Position numbers and translations under genes: made by a program. The notes beneath the pieces are model-generated. The model did no database searches. It saw nothing but the letters and a program-made list of their open reading frames with translations, and was not told the DNA's origin. Of a DNA stretch of 42,430 nucleotides, positions 25,745-32,704 are shown in pieces (positions within the stretch are counted from its first letter, which is position 1; each line of letters starts with the position of its first letter). Source of the DNA: JAUIBE01 sp035267185 (lineage in GTDB: Bacteria > Pseudomonadota > Gammaproteobacteria > Xanthomonadales > SZUA-36). Location of the stretch: the NCBI GenBank assembly GCA_035267185.1, contig DATFLY010000178.1:1-42430 (forward strand), read 5' to 3'.

Positions 25745-25750
25745 AGCCTG

Positions 25751-26083
25751 ATGCAAATAAACATCACCGGTCACCACATTGATGTTACCCCTGCCCTGCG
25801 CGACTACGTAAACGAAAAAATGAAGCGCATCTCCCGCCATTTCGACAGTGTGATTTCAACCAATGTCATCCTGAAAATCGAAAGTCGCGCCCATGAAGCA
25901 GAAGCAACCGTCAAGGCACCCAGGCGCTCCTTGTTTGCCAATCACTCCGCAGATGATATGTATGCCGCAATCGACGGGCTCATTGATAAGCTTGATCGTC
26001 AGGTGAGGCGCTACAAGGACAAGCTGACAGACCACCATGGGGCTTCTCATGCGGAAAGGGCTTCGTCACTGAGCGAGACGTGA
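25751..26083 (+). CDS. hpf: Ribosome hibernation-promoting factor
   Basis: The 110-residue short HPF/YfiA family protein binds the decoding region of the 30S subunit and helps form inactive 100S ribosomes in stationary phase. Family features are MQINITGHHIDVTPALRDYV at the start, the lysine-rich KMKRISRHFD helix and DDMYAAIDGLIDKLDRQVRRYKDK at the end. An upstream extension of the frame to 25670 is rejected because it begins in a promoter box and lacks a ribosome binding site. The last about 15 residues are a hydrophilic tail beyond E. coli HPF (95 residues). Confidence 0.94.
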   Translation: MQINITGHHIDVTPALRDYVNEKMKRISRHFDSVISTNVILKIESRAHEAEATVKAPRRSLFANHSADDMYAAIDGLIDKLDRQVRRYKDKLTDHHGASHAERASSLSET

Positions 26084-26094
26084 AACAAAATCAG

Positions 26095-26123
26095 GTGACC
26101 ACTCACAGGATTCGGAGTACAAT
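26095..26123 (+). promoter_or_regulatory. Sigma-70-type promoter for the ptsN-hprK-rapZ-PTS operon
   Basis: GTGACC (26095-26100), exactly 17 bases, TACAAT (26118-26123). The -10 box matches 5 of 6 and the -35 box 4 of 6. It sits in the 94-base gap between hpf and ptsN, 55 bases before the ptsN start, and could drive the six-gene operon to 30911. Confidence 0.55.
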
Positions 26124-26177
26124 CCGCATCCGCTACTTTGCACCCTAAACCAAAGCCGACCGTCAGCCCTAACAATC

Positions 26178-26633
26178 ATGATAATCGCCGACCTGCTGAG
26201 TCCGGAAAGGATTCAATTCGATGTACACAGCAGCAGCAAGAAAAGGCTGCTGGAGTTGATTAGTGAGCAGTTGGCGAGCAATAGTGAAACCCTGTCCCAA
26301 CGCGAAATATTTGAAAGCCTGTGTGCACGGGAACGCCTCGGAAGCACCGGGCTGGGCAAGGGTGTTGCTATTCCGCACGGGCGGGTTAAGGGCGCTGACA
26401 CGGTTGAAGCTTCCTTTATCAGGTTGAAGAAGCCACTTCCCTATGACGCCATTGATGGTGAGCCGGTTGATCTGCTGTTTGCCATGACTGTCCCCGAACA
26501 GTGCAACCAGGACCACCTCAAACTGCTGGCTCAATTGGCTGAACTATTCAGCGACCCACAACTGTTGTCCAGGCTTCGGGAGGCTGAGAACTCCGGGACA
26601 ATGCTGCAGTTGCTTTCCGACACGGAACACTGA
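26178..26633 (+). CDS. ptsN: PTS IIA-like nitrogen regulatory protein (EIIA-Ntr)
   Basis: The 151-residue EIIA of the nitrogen PTS. The phosphorylated histidine is His67 in KGVAIPHGR. It transfers no sugar; in other proteobacteria its phosphorylation state controls potassium transport, nitrogen responses and envelope functions by protein contact. It opens the operon with hprK, rapZ, EIIA-Man, HPr and EI, so its phosphate donor chain is encoded alongside it. Confidence 0.95.
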   Translation: MIIADLLSPERIQFDVHSSSKKRLLELISEQLASNSETLSQREIFESLCARERLGSTGLGKGVAIPHGRVKGADTVEASFIRLKKPLPYDAIDGEPVDLLFAMTVPEQCNQDHLKLLAQLAELFSDPQLLSRLREAENSGTMLQLLSDTEH

Positions 26634-26645
26634 AATACTGTCAGC

Positions 26646-27605
26646 GTGGCCCGCTCGCTGACAGCCAGTAAACTTTACGATGAATTGCAGGACCGTTTGG
26701 GCCTGCAATGGATTGTTGGGTCAGGAAAAGGCAAGGAGCGATCTGTTTCCGATCAGGATCTTACAGCCAGGCCTGCACTCGCAGGTTATCTCAACCTGAT
26801 CCATCCCAACAAGGTCCAGATTCTCGGCAATGAAGAGCTTCAGTACCTCAACGAGTTGTCTGCCAAACAACGCCAAAAAACCCTGAACCGTATTCTAAGG
26901 CACGACCCGCTGGCCATCGTTCTTGGTGATGGCCTGGAACCACCGCAAGAACTGATAGCACTCTCAGGAGAGCTGGATGTACCAATCCTGGTTTCCAGAC
27001 TTCCGTCCTGGGAACTGGTCAATCTTTTGCAGTACTACATATCAAAGAACCTGGCCCGGCACACATCCCTGCACGGGGTGTTTATGGAAGTCTTCACCAT
27101 TGGCGTCCTGATCACCGGCGACTCCGGCTGCGGAAAGAGTGAACTGGCGCTGGAGCTACTCAATCGCGGCCATCGTCTGATCGCGGACGATGCACCTGAA
27201 TTCACCCAGATCTCTCCGGAGATGATTGACGGAACCTGCCCTGAGGCGCTGCAGGACTGCCTGGAGGTTCGTGGCCTTGGCATACTGAACATAAGACGTA
27301 TGTTTGGAGATGCAGCCATAAAGACAAACAAGTTTCTTCGCCTGATTGTGCATCTCAGGGTCCCACAGGCGGGTCAGGCAGACATCAGTGATCGCCTGCA
27401 CGGTGATACAACACAGGTACCGGTTCTGGATCTCGAAATCCCCCGTATCACGCTTCCGGTTCTGGCAGGACGCAACCTGGCAGTGATGGCGGAGGCAGCG
27501 GTCCGTGATTTCATGCTGAAAATGAAAGGCTATGATGCAGCGGACGCCTTTGTGGAACGTCATTCCAGAATCCTGAACAGGGACGCCAATTCATGGGAAA
27601 GCTGA
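26646..27605 (+). CDS. hprK: HPr kinase/phosphorylase
   Basis: A 319-residue bifunctional enzyme that phosphorylates HPr on Ser46 and removes that phosphate. The C-terminal catalytic domain has His143 in SLHGVF, Walker A GDSGCGKS (158-165), the general-acid block RLIADDAPEF and the family signature EVRGLGILNIRRMFG. The start is GTG at 26646, 13 bases after ptsN. It overlaps rapZ by 13 bases. HprK is absent from enterobacteria but found in xanthomonads, neisserias and alphaproteobacteria, which helps place the organism. Its target serine is present in the HPr encoded three genes on. Confidence 0.96.
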   Translation: MARSLTASKLYDELQDRLGLQWIVGSGKGKERSVSDQDLTARPALAGYLNLIHPNKVQILGNEELQYLNELSAKQRQKTLNRILRHDPLAIVLGDGLEPPQELIALSGELDVPILVSRLPSWELVNLLQYYISKNLARHTSLHGVFMEVFTIGVLITGDSGCGKSELALELLNRGHRLIADDAPEFTQISPEMIDGTCPEALQDCLEVRGLGILNIRRMFGDAAIKTNKFLRLIVHLRVPQAGQADISDRLHGDTTQVPVLDLEIPRITLPVLAGRNLAVMAEAAVRDFMLKMKGYDAADAFVERHSRILNRDANSWES

Positions 27606-28465
27606 CCACCAGCCATCTGATTCTGGTCAGCGGACTGTCCGGCAGTGGCAAGTCTACTGCGCTGGGCGCCCTGGAGGATCTTGGCTATTACTGTGCGGAT
27701 AACCTTCCGGCGACCCTGCTGGCAGAATTTGCAAACCATGTCAGGTCAGACCCCGATCTTTACCGCAGAGTTGCTCTTGGCGTCGATGCCCGATCACATG
27801 GCCCGGCACTCGCAGGCATTCCTGGATGGATGGATTCCCTGATCTCCGAAGGCGTGAACTGTGAAATGGTTTTCCTGACCGCAGAACCCAGCGTTCTGCT
27901 GCAGAGATTCAGTGAAACCCGCCGAAGGCACCCGCTGACAACGGACACAGACTCACTTCCGGCTGCCATAGCAAAGGAACAAACCTTGCTTGAGACACTC
28001 AGGAAGCGTTCTGACTGGGTCATGAATACCAGCCAGACCAACATTCACCAGTTGCGTCGACAGATCTGGAAATGGGCTGGCGAACAGGGTGATGACATGA
28101 CCCTGGTGCTTCAGTCTTTTGCCTTCAAACTTGGCGTTCCCCAGGATGCAGATTTTTTGTTTGATGCCAGATGCCTTCCGAACCCGCACTGGGAAGAGGA
28201 ACTGCGCCCACAGACCGGCCAGGACCCGGGGGTAAAACAATGGCTGGAAAAAGACCAGGTGGTTGAGCAGATGTATCGCGATATCCGCGCTTTCCTCAGT
28301 GAATGGTTGCCCCGTTTTGAAAATGCCCAGAGAAGCTATGTCACCGTGGGAATTGGGTGCACAGGCGGCCGACATCGTTCTGTCTACCTTGTTGAACGCT
28401 TGCGTCATTCGTTTTCAGCAGACTACTCGCAGGTTGTCATCAACCATCGGGACCTGCCCTCATGA
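27593..28465 (+). CDS. rapZ: RNase adapter protein RapZ
   Basis: A 290-residue P-loop protein. Walker A is GLSGSGKS (14-21), and YYCADNLPATLL is the family motif following it. The C-terminal domain has VTVGIGCTGGRHRSVYLVERL, the RNA- and metabolite-binding part. In E. coli RapZ binds glucosamine 6-phosphate and guides RNase E to the sRNA GlmZ, matching amino-sugar supply to envelope synthesis. Whether GlmZ-like RNAs exist here is unknown. It overlaps hprK at the start and the EIIA-Man gene by 4 bases at the end. Confidence 0.96.
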   Translation: MGKLTTSHLILVSGLSGSGKSTALGALEDLGYYCADNLPATLLAEFANHVRSDPDLYRRVALGVDARSHGPALAGIPGWMDSLISEGVNCEMVFLTAEPSVLLQRFSETRRRHPLTTDTDSLPAAIAKEQTLLETLRKRSDWVMNTSQTNIHQLRRQIWKWAGEQGDDMTLVLQSFAFKLGVPQDADFLFDARCLPNPHWEEELRPQTGQDPGVKQWLEKDQVVEQMYRDIRAFLSEWLPRFENAQRSYVTVGIGCTGGRHRSVYLVERLRHSFSADYSQVVINHRDLPS

Positions 28466-28863
28466 GCGTGGGACTGGTCATCGTGACACATGGGAGCATT
28501 GGCGAATCACTGGTCAGAGCCGCTGAATTTATTCTGGATACATCGCTTGAGGATATCCAGTGCGTTGAAGTGACCCAGATAGGTGCGGAATTGCCGGACA
28601 CCGGAACCATCCGTGATTGTCTTGTGGCAGCTGAAAACGGGCAAGGGGTCCTCGTGCTTACCGATCTGGCCTGCGCCAGCCCCAGCAACTTTGTTGAACA
28701 ACTTGTTCAGGAGGGCAGTGAGCAATTCGATGGTCTGGTGGTGAGCGGGGTTAATCTGCCGATGTTGCTTCGCACCTGGAATTACCGGGATGAAACACTG
28801 GGTTCACTGGCTCTCAGAGCCAGCGAGGGAGGTCAAATGGGAATTGGAATTCGCAATCCGTGA
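28462..28863 (+). CDS. PTS mannose-type EIIA domain protein
   Basis: A 133-residue stand-alone EIIA of the mannose (ManX) family. The predicted phospho-histidine is His10 in VIVTHGSIGESL, and the mid-protein block GVLVLTDLACASPSNF resembles the ManX LxDLxGGSP region. No EIIB, EIIC or EIID is encoded nearby, so the protein is unlikely to move sugar. It probably acts as a regulatory phosphate acceptor. It overlaps rapZ (ATGA) and HPr by 4 bases each, indicating tight coupling. Confidence 0.92.
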   Translation: MSVGLVIVTHGSIGESLVRAAEFILDTSLEDIQCVEVTQIGAELPDTGTIRDCLVAAENGQGVLVLTDLACASPSNFVEQLVQEGSEQFDGLVVSGVNLPMLLRTWNYRDETLGSLALRASEGGQMGIGIRNP

Positions 28864-29129
28864 AAGAGATCAAAGCAACAATTGTTAACCGTCTTGGCCT
28901 GCATGCAAGGGCAGCAACGCAACTGGTCAACTGTGCCTCTGCATTTTCATCCGGAATCTGGATCAGTTACGGAGATCGTCGTGTCAATGCAAAATCCATC
29001 ATGGGTGTTCTGACGCTGGCGGCCACGGTGGACTCGGTGGTGGTGATTCAGGCTGAAGGAAGCGACGCTGATGAGGCACTCGCCGCGATTGATCAGCTGA
29101 TCCGGGACAGGTTCAATGAAGAGGCCTGA
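28860..29129 (+). CDS. ptsH: HPr phosphocarrier protein
   Basis: The 89-residue HPr has both regulatory sites at their canonical numbers. His15 in LGLHARAAT is phosphorylated by EI; Ser46 in NAKSIMGVL is the HprK target. It passes phosphate to EIIA-Ntr and EIIA-Man. Because hprK is in the same operon, the Ser46 switch is probably functional. The start is GTG at 28860, overlapping the EIIA gene. It could equally be called Npr, because the relay appears to be of the Ntr type. Confidence 0.95.
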   Translation: MKEIKATIVNRLGLHARAATQLVNCASAFSSGIWISYGDRRVNAKSIMGVLTLAATVDSVVVIQAEGSDADEALAAIDQLIRDRFNEEA

Positions 29130-29156
29130 GATCTGTCCTGATTCCCTGGACGGGCC

Positions 29157-30911
29157 ATGACTCTTGCACTGACAGGACATGCCGGCGCTGAGGGAATAGC
29201 AATTGGTCGCGTACACCTTGCAGAACGCAGCGAGGCCGAAATTGGCGAATACCGTATTCATACGGATGAAGTTCACGAAGAAATTGAACGATTCCAGCAG
29301 GCCATTGGCGCCGCCAGCGAGCAACTGAATTCACTTGGAAAACAATTTGGGCCGGACTCAGGCGTCACCGCAAGTGAAATTATTTCAACGCATGTTGCAC
29401 TGCTTCGCGACGAAACATTCCACCACTCAATTGAATCCAGGATCCGTGAGGAATTGTGCAATGCTGAATGGGCTCTGCAGGCGCAGCTGGAGCAGATACT
29501 GGCCGAGTTCCGTCAAATCAACGATCCCTACATCCGTTCTCGTGGCGAGGATGTCGCCCATGTGGTCAGCCTGGTCCAGCATGCTCTCAGCGAAAAGGCT
29601 GCCTCCCCGCAGCTCGACAGCATTCCTGACAGGCTGGCAGATACCCTGGTTGTAGCCTCGGACCTGACCCCGGGAGAACTGGCTGCGCTTCACCAGCGGG
29701 GTGTTGCCGGCATCATCACCGAACACGGAAGCGCATACAGTCACACAGCCATCATGGCTGGCAGCCTGGATATTCCCGCGGTACTTGGGGTGCGCCTGGC
29801 AAGGGATCTTTTGCAGGAAGGCGAAAACCTGGTGATCGATGGCCGCATGGGGCTGGTTTACGCAAACCCCAACAAGGCACTTCTTGCGCATTATCGAGAC
29901 GCACAACGCAGATCAGCCCGTAAGCGCAGGGCACTTCAATCGGTTCGGGAACTTCCAACAGTCACCCTTGACGGTGTTGAAGTTTCGCTGCAAACCAATG
30001 CTGAACGAATCGATGAAATTCAGCTGGCCATCCAGGCCGGTGCCGAATGTGTCGGACTTTACCGGACTGAGTTCCTGTTCCTGGGCTCCGAGGTGCCAGG
30101 AGAGGAAGAACAGTTTGAAGCTTACAGTGGAGCACTGAAGGTACTGGAAGGACGAGCCCTGACCATTCGAACGCTGGATCTGGGCGCTGACAAGACACTA
30201 CAAAAGCAATCGCCAATCAGTATGCCTTCTGCACCCAACCCTGCTCTCGGCCTCAGGGCGATTCGCTTTTGTCTGCGTGACACAGAAATGTTCAAAACCC
30301 AGTTGCGCGCAATTTTACGGACCAGTGCAATTGGTCCTGTTCGGTGCCTGATACCGATGCTGACGAGCGTCCACGAGGTTCGCATGGTCAAATCCCTGAT
30401 CGAGGAAGCAAGCCAGGAGCTAAGAGACCGTGGCCTGACCTACGACAAGGACATGCCTCTGGGCGGCATGATTGAAGTCCCGGCAGCTGCACTATCGGCA
30501 GCAGACCTGGCCCTGCACCTGGACTTCCTGTCAGTCGGTACCAACGACCTGCTTCAATACACTCTGGCTGCCGATCGTGTGGACGAGCAGGTGGCACACC
30601 TCTATGACCCGCAACACCCCGGCGTTCTGAGGCTTTTGCAAATCGTTGTCGATGCCGGCATACAGCGCAACATCCCGGTTGCGGTGTGTGGAGAGATTGG
30701 CGGCAATGTGCGTTACATACCGTTGCTGCTCGCTCTGGGACTGAGAGAATTCAGCATGCATGCAAACCGATTGCTTGAAGTTAAACAGGTGGTCACCCGA
30801 ACCCATGTGGAAGATGCGCGAAAAGTGCTCGAGCAGTGGCAAGAAGGTCAATCAGAAGCCTATGACCTGGACGTGCTTAAAATGATCGACGCCTCTCAGC
30901 AGAAGCACTGA
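29157..30911 (+). CDS. ptsI: PEP-protein phosphotransferase (Enzyme I)
   Basis: A 584-residue EI that autophosphorylates from PEP and feeds HPr. The phospho-histidine is His196 in GSAYSHTAIMAGS. The PEP-binding barrel shows GLYRTEFLFLG and IRTLDLGADK, with the catalytic Cys in VAVCGEIGGN near the C-terminus. There is no N-terminal GAF domain, so this resembles PtsI in size rather than the longer PtsP (EI-Ntr) of enterics. It ends the operon. No intrinsic terminator is evident before the repeat region that follows. Confidence 0.95.
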   Translation: MTLALTGHAGAEGIAIGRVHLAERSEAEIGEYRIHTDEVHEEIERFQQAIGAASEQLNSLGKQFGPDSGVTASEIISTHVALLRDETFHHSIESRIREELCNAEWALQAQLEQILAEFRQINDPYIRSRGEDVAHVVSLVQHALSEKAASPQLDSIPDRLADTLVVASDLTPGELAALHQRGVAGIITEHGSAYSHTAIMAGSLDIPAVLGVRLARDLLQEGENLVIDGRMGLVYANPNKALLAHYRDAQRRSARKRRALQSVRELPTVTLDGVEVSLQTNAERIDEIQLAIQAGAECVGLYRTEFLFLGSEVPGEEEQFEAYSGALKVLEGRALTIRTLDLGADKTLQKQSPISMPSAPNPALGLRAIRFCLRDTEMFKTQLRAILRTSAIGPVRCLIPMLTSVHEVRMVKSLIEEASQELRDRGLTYDKDMPLGGMIEVPAAALSAADLALHLDFLSVGTNDLLQYTLAADRVDEQVAHLYDPQHPGVLRLLQIVVDAGIQRNIPVAVCGEIGGNVRYIPLLLALGLREFSMHANRLLEVKQVVTRTHVEDARKVLEQWQEGQSEAYDLDVLKMIDASQQKH

Positions 30912-30979
30912 TTACAATCGACATGCTGAAAGTGGCTGGGTATTCCTAACGCCCGTGTAACGGCCCTACAGGCGGTCAT

Positions 30980-31259
30980 AAAGGCCGGAACAGCAGCCCT
31001 GCGAGAATGACAAAGGCAGGTACAGCAGCCCTGCGGGCTGCAGACGAATGCAACCTGTAGCCGCTCTTAGAACGGCCGACAACAGCTGCCTCCTGGCGGT
31101 TGTCTTCCTCAGTACTTCCATGTACTTCGGGCATTCGTCTTCCTTCGCCTATCCGTGGCCTTTGGACAGACTAAAAAGGCAGGTACAGCGCCCCAAAGGG
31201 CCGCCGACGAATGCTTCCTCCTGGCATTCGTCTTCCTCAGTACGTCCATGTACTTCGGG
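30980..31259. repeat. Nested hairpin repeats between ptsI and mgtE
   Basis: This explains most of the 413-base gene-free stretch 30912-31324. A head AAAGGCAGGTACAGC occurs at 31012-31026 and 31175-31189, with a diverged copy at about 30980-31003. A 29-base tail (TCTTCCTCAGTAC ... TACTTCGGG) recurs at 31103-31131 and 31231-31259 with one mismatch. In the second copy GACGAATGC (31206-31214) pairs with GCATTCGTC (31224-31232) around a 9-base loop. In the first copy the same two arms (31043-31051 and 31131-31139) are 79 bases apart and enclose another hairpin, GACAAC (31078-31083) with GTTGTC (31099-31104). The tails contain a further AGTAC/GTACT stem. Confidence 0.85.
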
Positions 31260-31264
31260 ACGCG

Positions 31265-31270
31265 TATAAT
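31265..31270 (+). promoter_or_regulatory. Consensus -10 box upstream of mgtE
   Basis: A perfect TATAAT at 31265-31270, 55 bases before the mgtE ATG and five bases after the hairpin repeat ends. No good -35 box lies 16-18 bases upstream. The site may be weak, activator-dependent, or a chance match. Confidence 0.35.
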
Positions 31271-31324
31271 ACGCCAGTCCCGAAAGGCGGCAATGCGGTC
31301 AGCACTTAACAACGGGGAAAAGCA

Positions 31325-32692
31325 ATGGTCGATCAGAACCACGAAGACAAAACGGCTGTTCGGTTAGAGCGACTCTCCGAGGCGCTGGACTCGGGTGTCC
31401 AGCAAAAAGTCAAAAGCCTGATCGAAAACCTCTCGGGTCCCGAAATCGGAGACCTTCTGGAGTCACTACCAAAGGCAAAGCGACTCGCAGTCTGGGAACT
31501 GACCGATCCCGAACTGGACGGCGACATTCTTGTTGAAGTAGGTGACGAGGTTCGTGCCGGCCTGATCAGGGGGATGACTGAAGAACAACTGGTCAATGCG
31601 GTTGGGGATCTCGAGCTGGATGACCTGGCCGACATTCTTGACGACCTGCCCGACACGGTCACCAGCGAAGTCCTCAGATCCATGGACCGGCTGGACCGGG
31701 AGCGCCTTGAAACCGTTCTGTCTTATCCGGAGGATTCAGCCGGCGGACTGATGGACCCGAATGTCATGACCATCCGCCGCGACGTTTCGCTTGATGTTGT
31801 TTTGCGATACCTGCGTTCCCGGCATGACCTTCGCGATGACATTTTTGATCGCCTCTACGTGGTGGATCGTGCCGGCAAATACAGAGGCGCACTCAGGGTT
31901 CGTGACCTTCTGACCAATGACCCGGCCACCATGGTGGCGGAGCTGATGGACACGGAAGCCAAGCCCATTGATGTCAACATGACTTCCCGCCAGGTGGCAA
32001 TGGAATTTGAGCATCACGATCTTTTGTCAGCGCCTGTGACCACGGATGATGACTTCCTGGTCGGGAGAATTACCGTTGATGATGTTGTTGATGTCATCCG
32101 CGACGAGGTTGAACATTCCATTCTCACCGTCGCCGGACTTGACGAAGAAGACGATATGTTCGCACCGGTGCTCCAGGCTGCCCGAAAGCGATGGATCTGG
32201 CTTGGTGTCAACCTGATTACCGCATTGCTGGCGGCTTTCGTGCTTTATGCTTTCGAGCCCACGCTTGATCAGATCGTGGCCACCGCTGTGTTGTTTCCGG
32301 TGGTGATGAGCATGGGCGGCATCGCGGGCACGCAGACACTCACACTGATGATTCGCGGAATGGCCACCGGCCAGGTGAGTGCGGGTAACGCCGCCTGGAT
32401 GATGCGCAAGGAATTGGCAGTGGGGTTACTCAACGGCCTGGTTTTCAGTGTCATCCTGGCCGTGATAGCGTTCTATTGGTACGCCGATATTGGTCTTGGT
32501 CTGGTCATGGCAGCTGCCATCCTGGTCAATCTGATAGCGGGAGCGTTTGCAGGGGCAATAATCCCGGTCATTCTGAAACGTTTGTCGATTGATCCCGCAC
32601 TTGCCGGCGGCGTTGTACTGACCACTGTCACCGATGTAGTCGGCATCCTCGCTTTTATCGGGCTGGCGTCCTACGTCCTGCTATCCGGGTAG
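31325..32692 (+). CDS. mgtE: Magnesium transporter MgtE
   Basis: A 455-residue Mg2+ channel. The order is the MgtE N-domain (about 30-130, superhelical, with IGDLLESLPKAKRLAVWELT and LDDLADILDDLP), two CBS domains (about 135-260) that sense cytoplasmic Mg2+, a plug helix and five transmembrane helices (from about 290). The pore-forming block includes PVVMSMGGIAGTQTLTLMIRG. A good ribosome binding site (GGGGAAAAGC) precedes ATG 31325. Its position after the PTS operon is the xanthomonad order. Confidence 0.96.
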   Translation: MVDQNHEDKTAVRLERLSEALDSGVQQKVKSLIENLSGPEIGDLLESLPKAKRLAVWELTDPELDGDILVEVGDEVRAGLIRGMTEEQLVNAVGDLELDDLADILDDLPDTVTSEVLRSMDRLDRERLETVLSYPEDSAGGLMDPNVMTIRRDVSLDVVLRYLRSRHDLRDDIFDRLYVVDRAGKYRGALRVRDLLTNDPATMVAELMDTEAKPIDVNMTSRQVAMEFEHHDLLSAPVTTDDDFLVGRITVDDVVDVIRDEVEHSILTVAGLDEEDDMFAPVLQAARKRWIWLGVNLITALLAAFVLYAFEPTLDQIVATAVLFPVVMSMGGIAGTQTLTLMIRGMATGQVSAGNAAWMMRKELAVGLLNGLVFSVILAVIAFYWYADIGLGLVMAAAILVNLIAGAFAGAIIPVILKRLSIDPALAGGVVLTTVTDVVGILAFIGLASYVLLSG

Positions 32693-32704
32693 TTGCCGAC
32701 GGCC

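Noticed and set aside
25670..25750. N-terminal extension of HPF by 27 residues
   Set aside because: The putative TTG start is part of a -35 box, there is no ribosome binding site, and ATG 25751 has AAGGAG plus the conserved family start.
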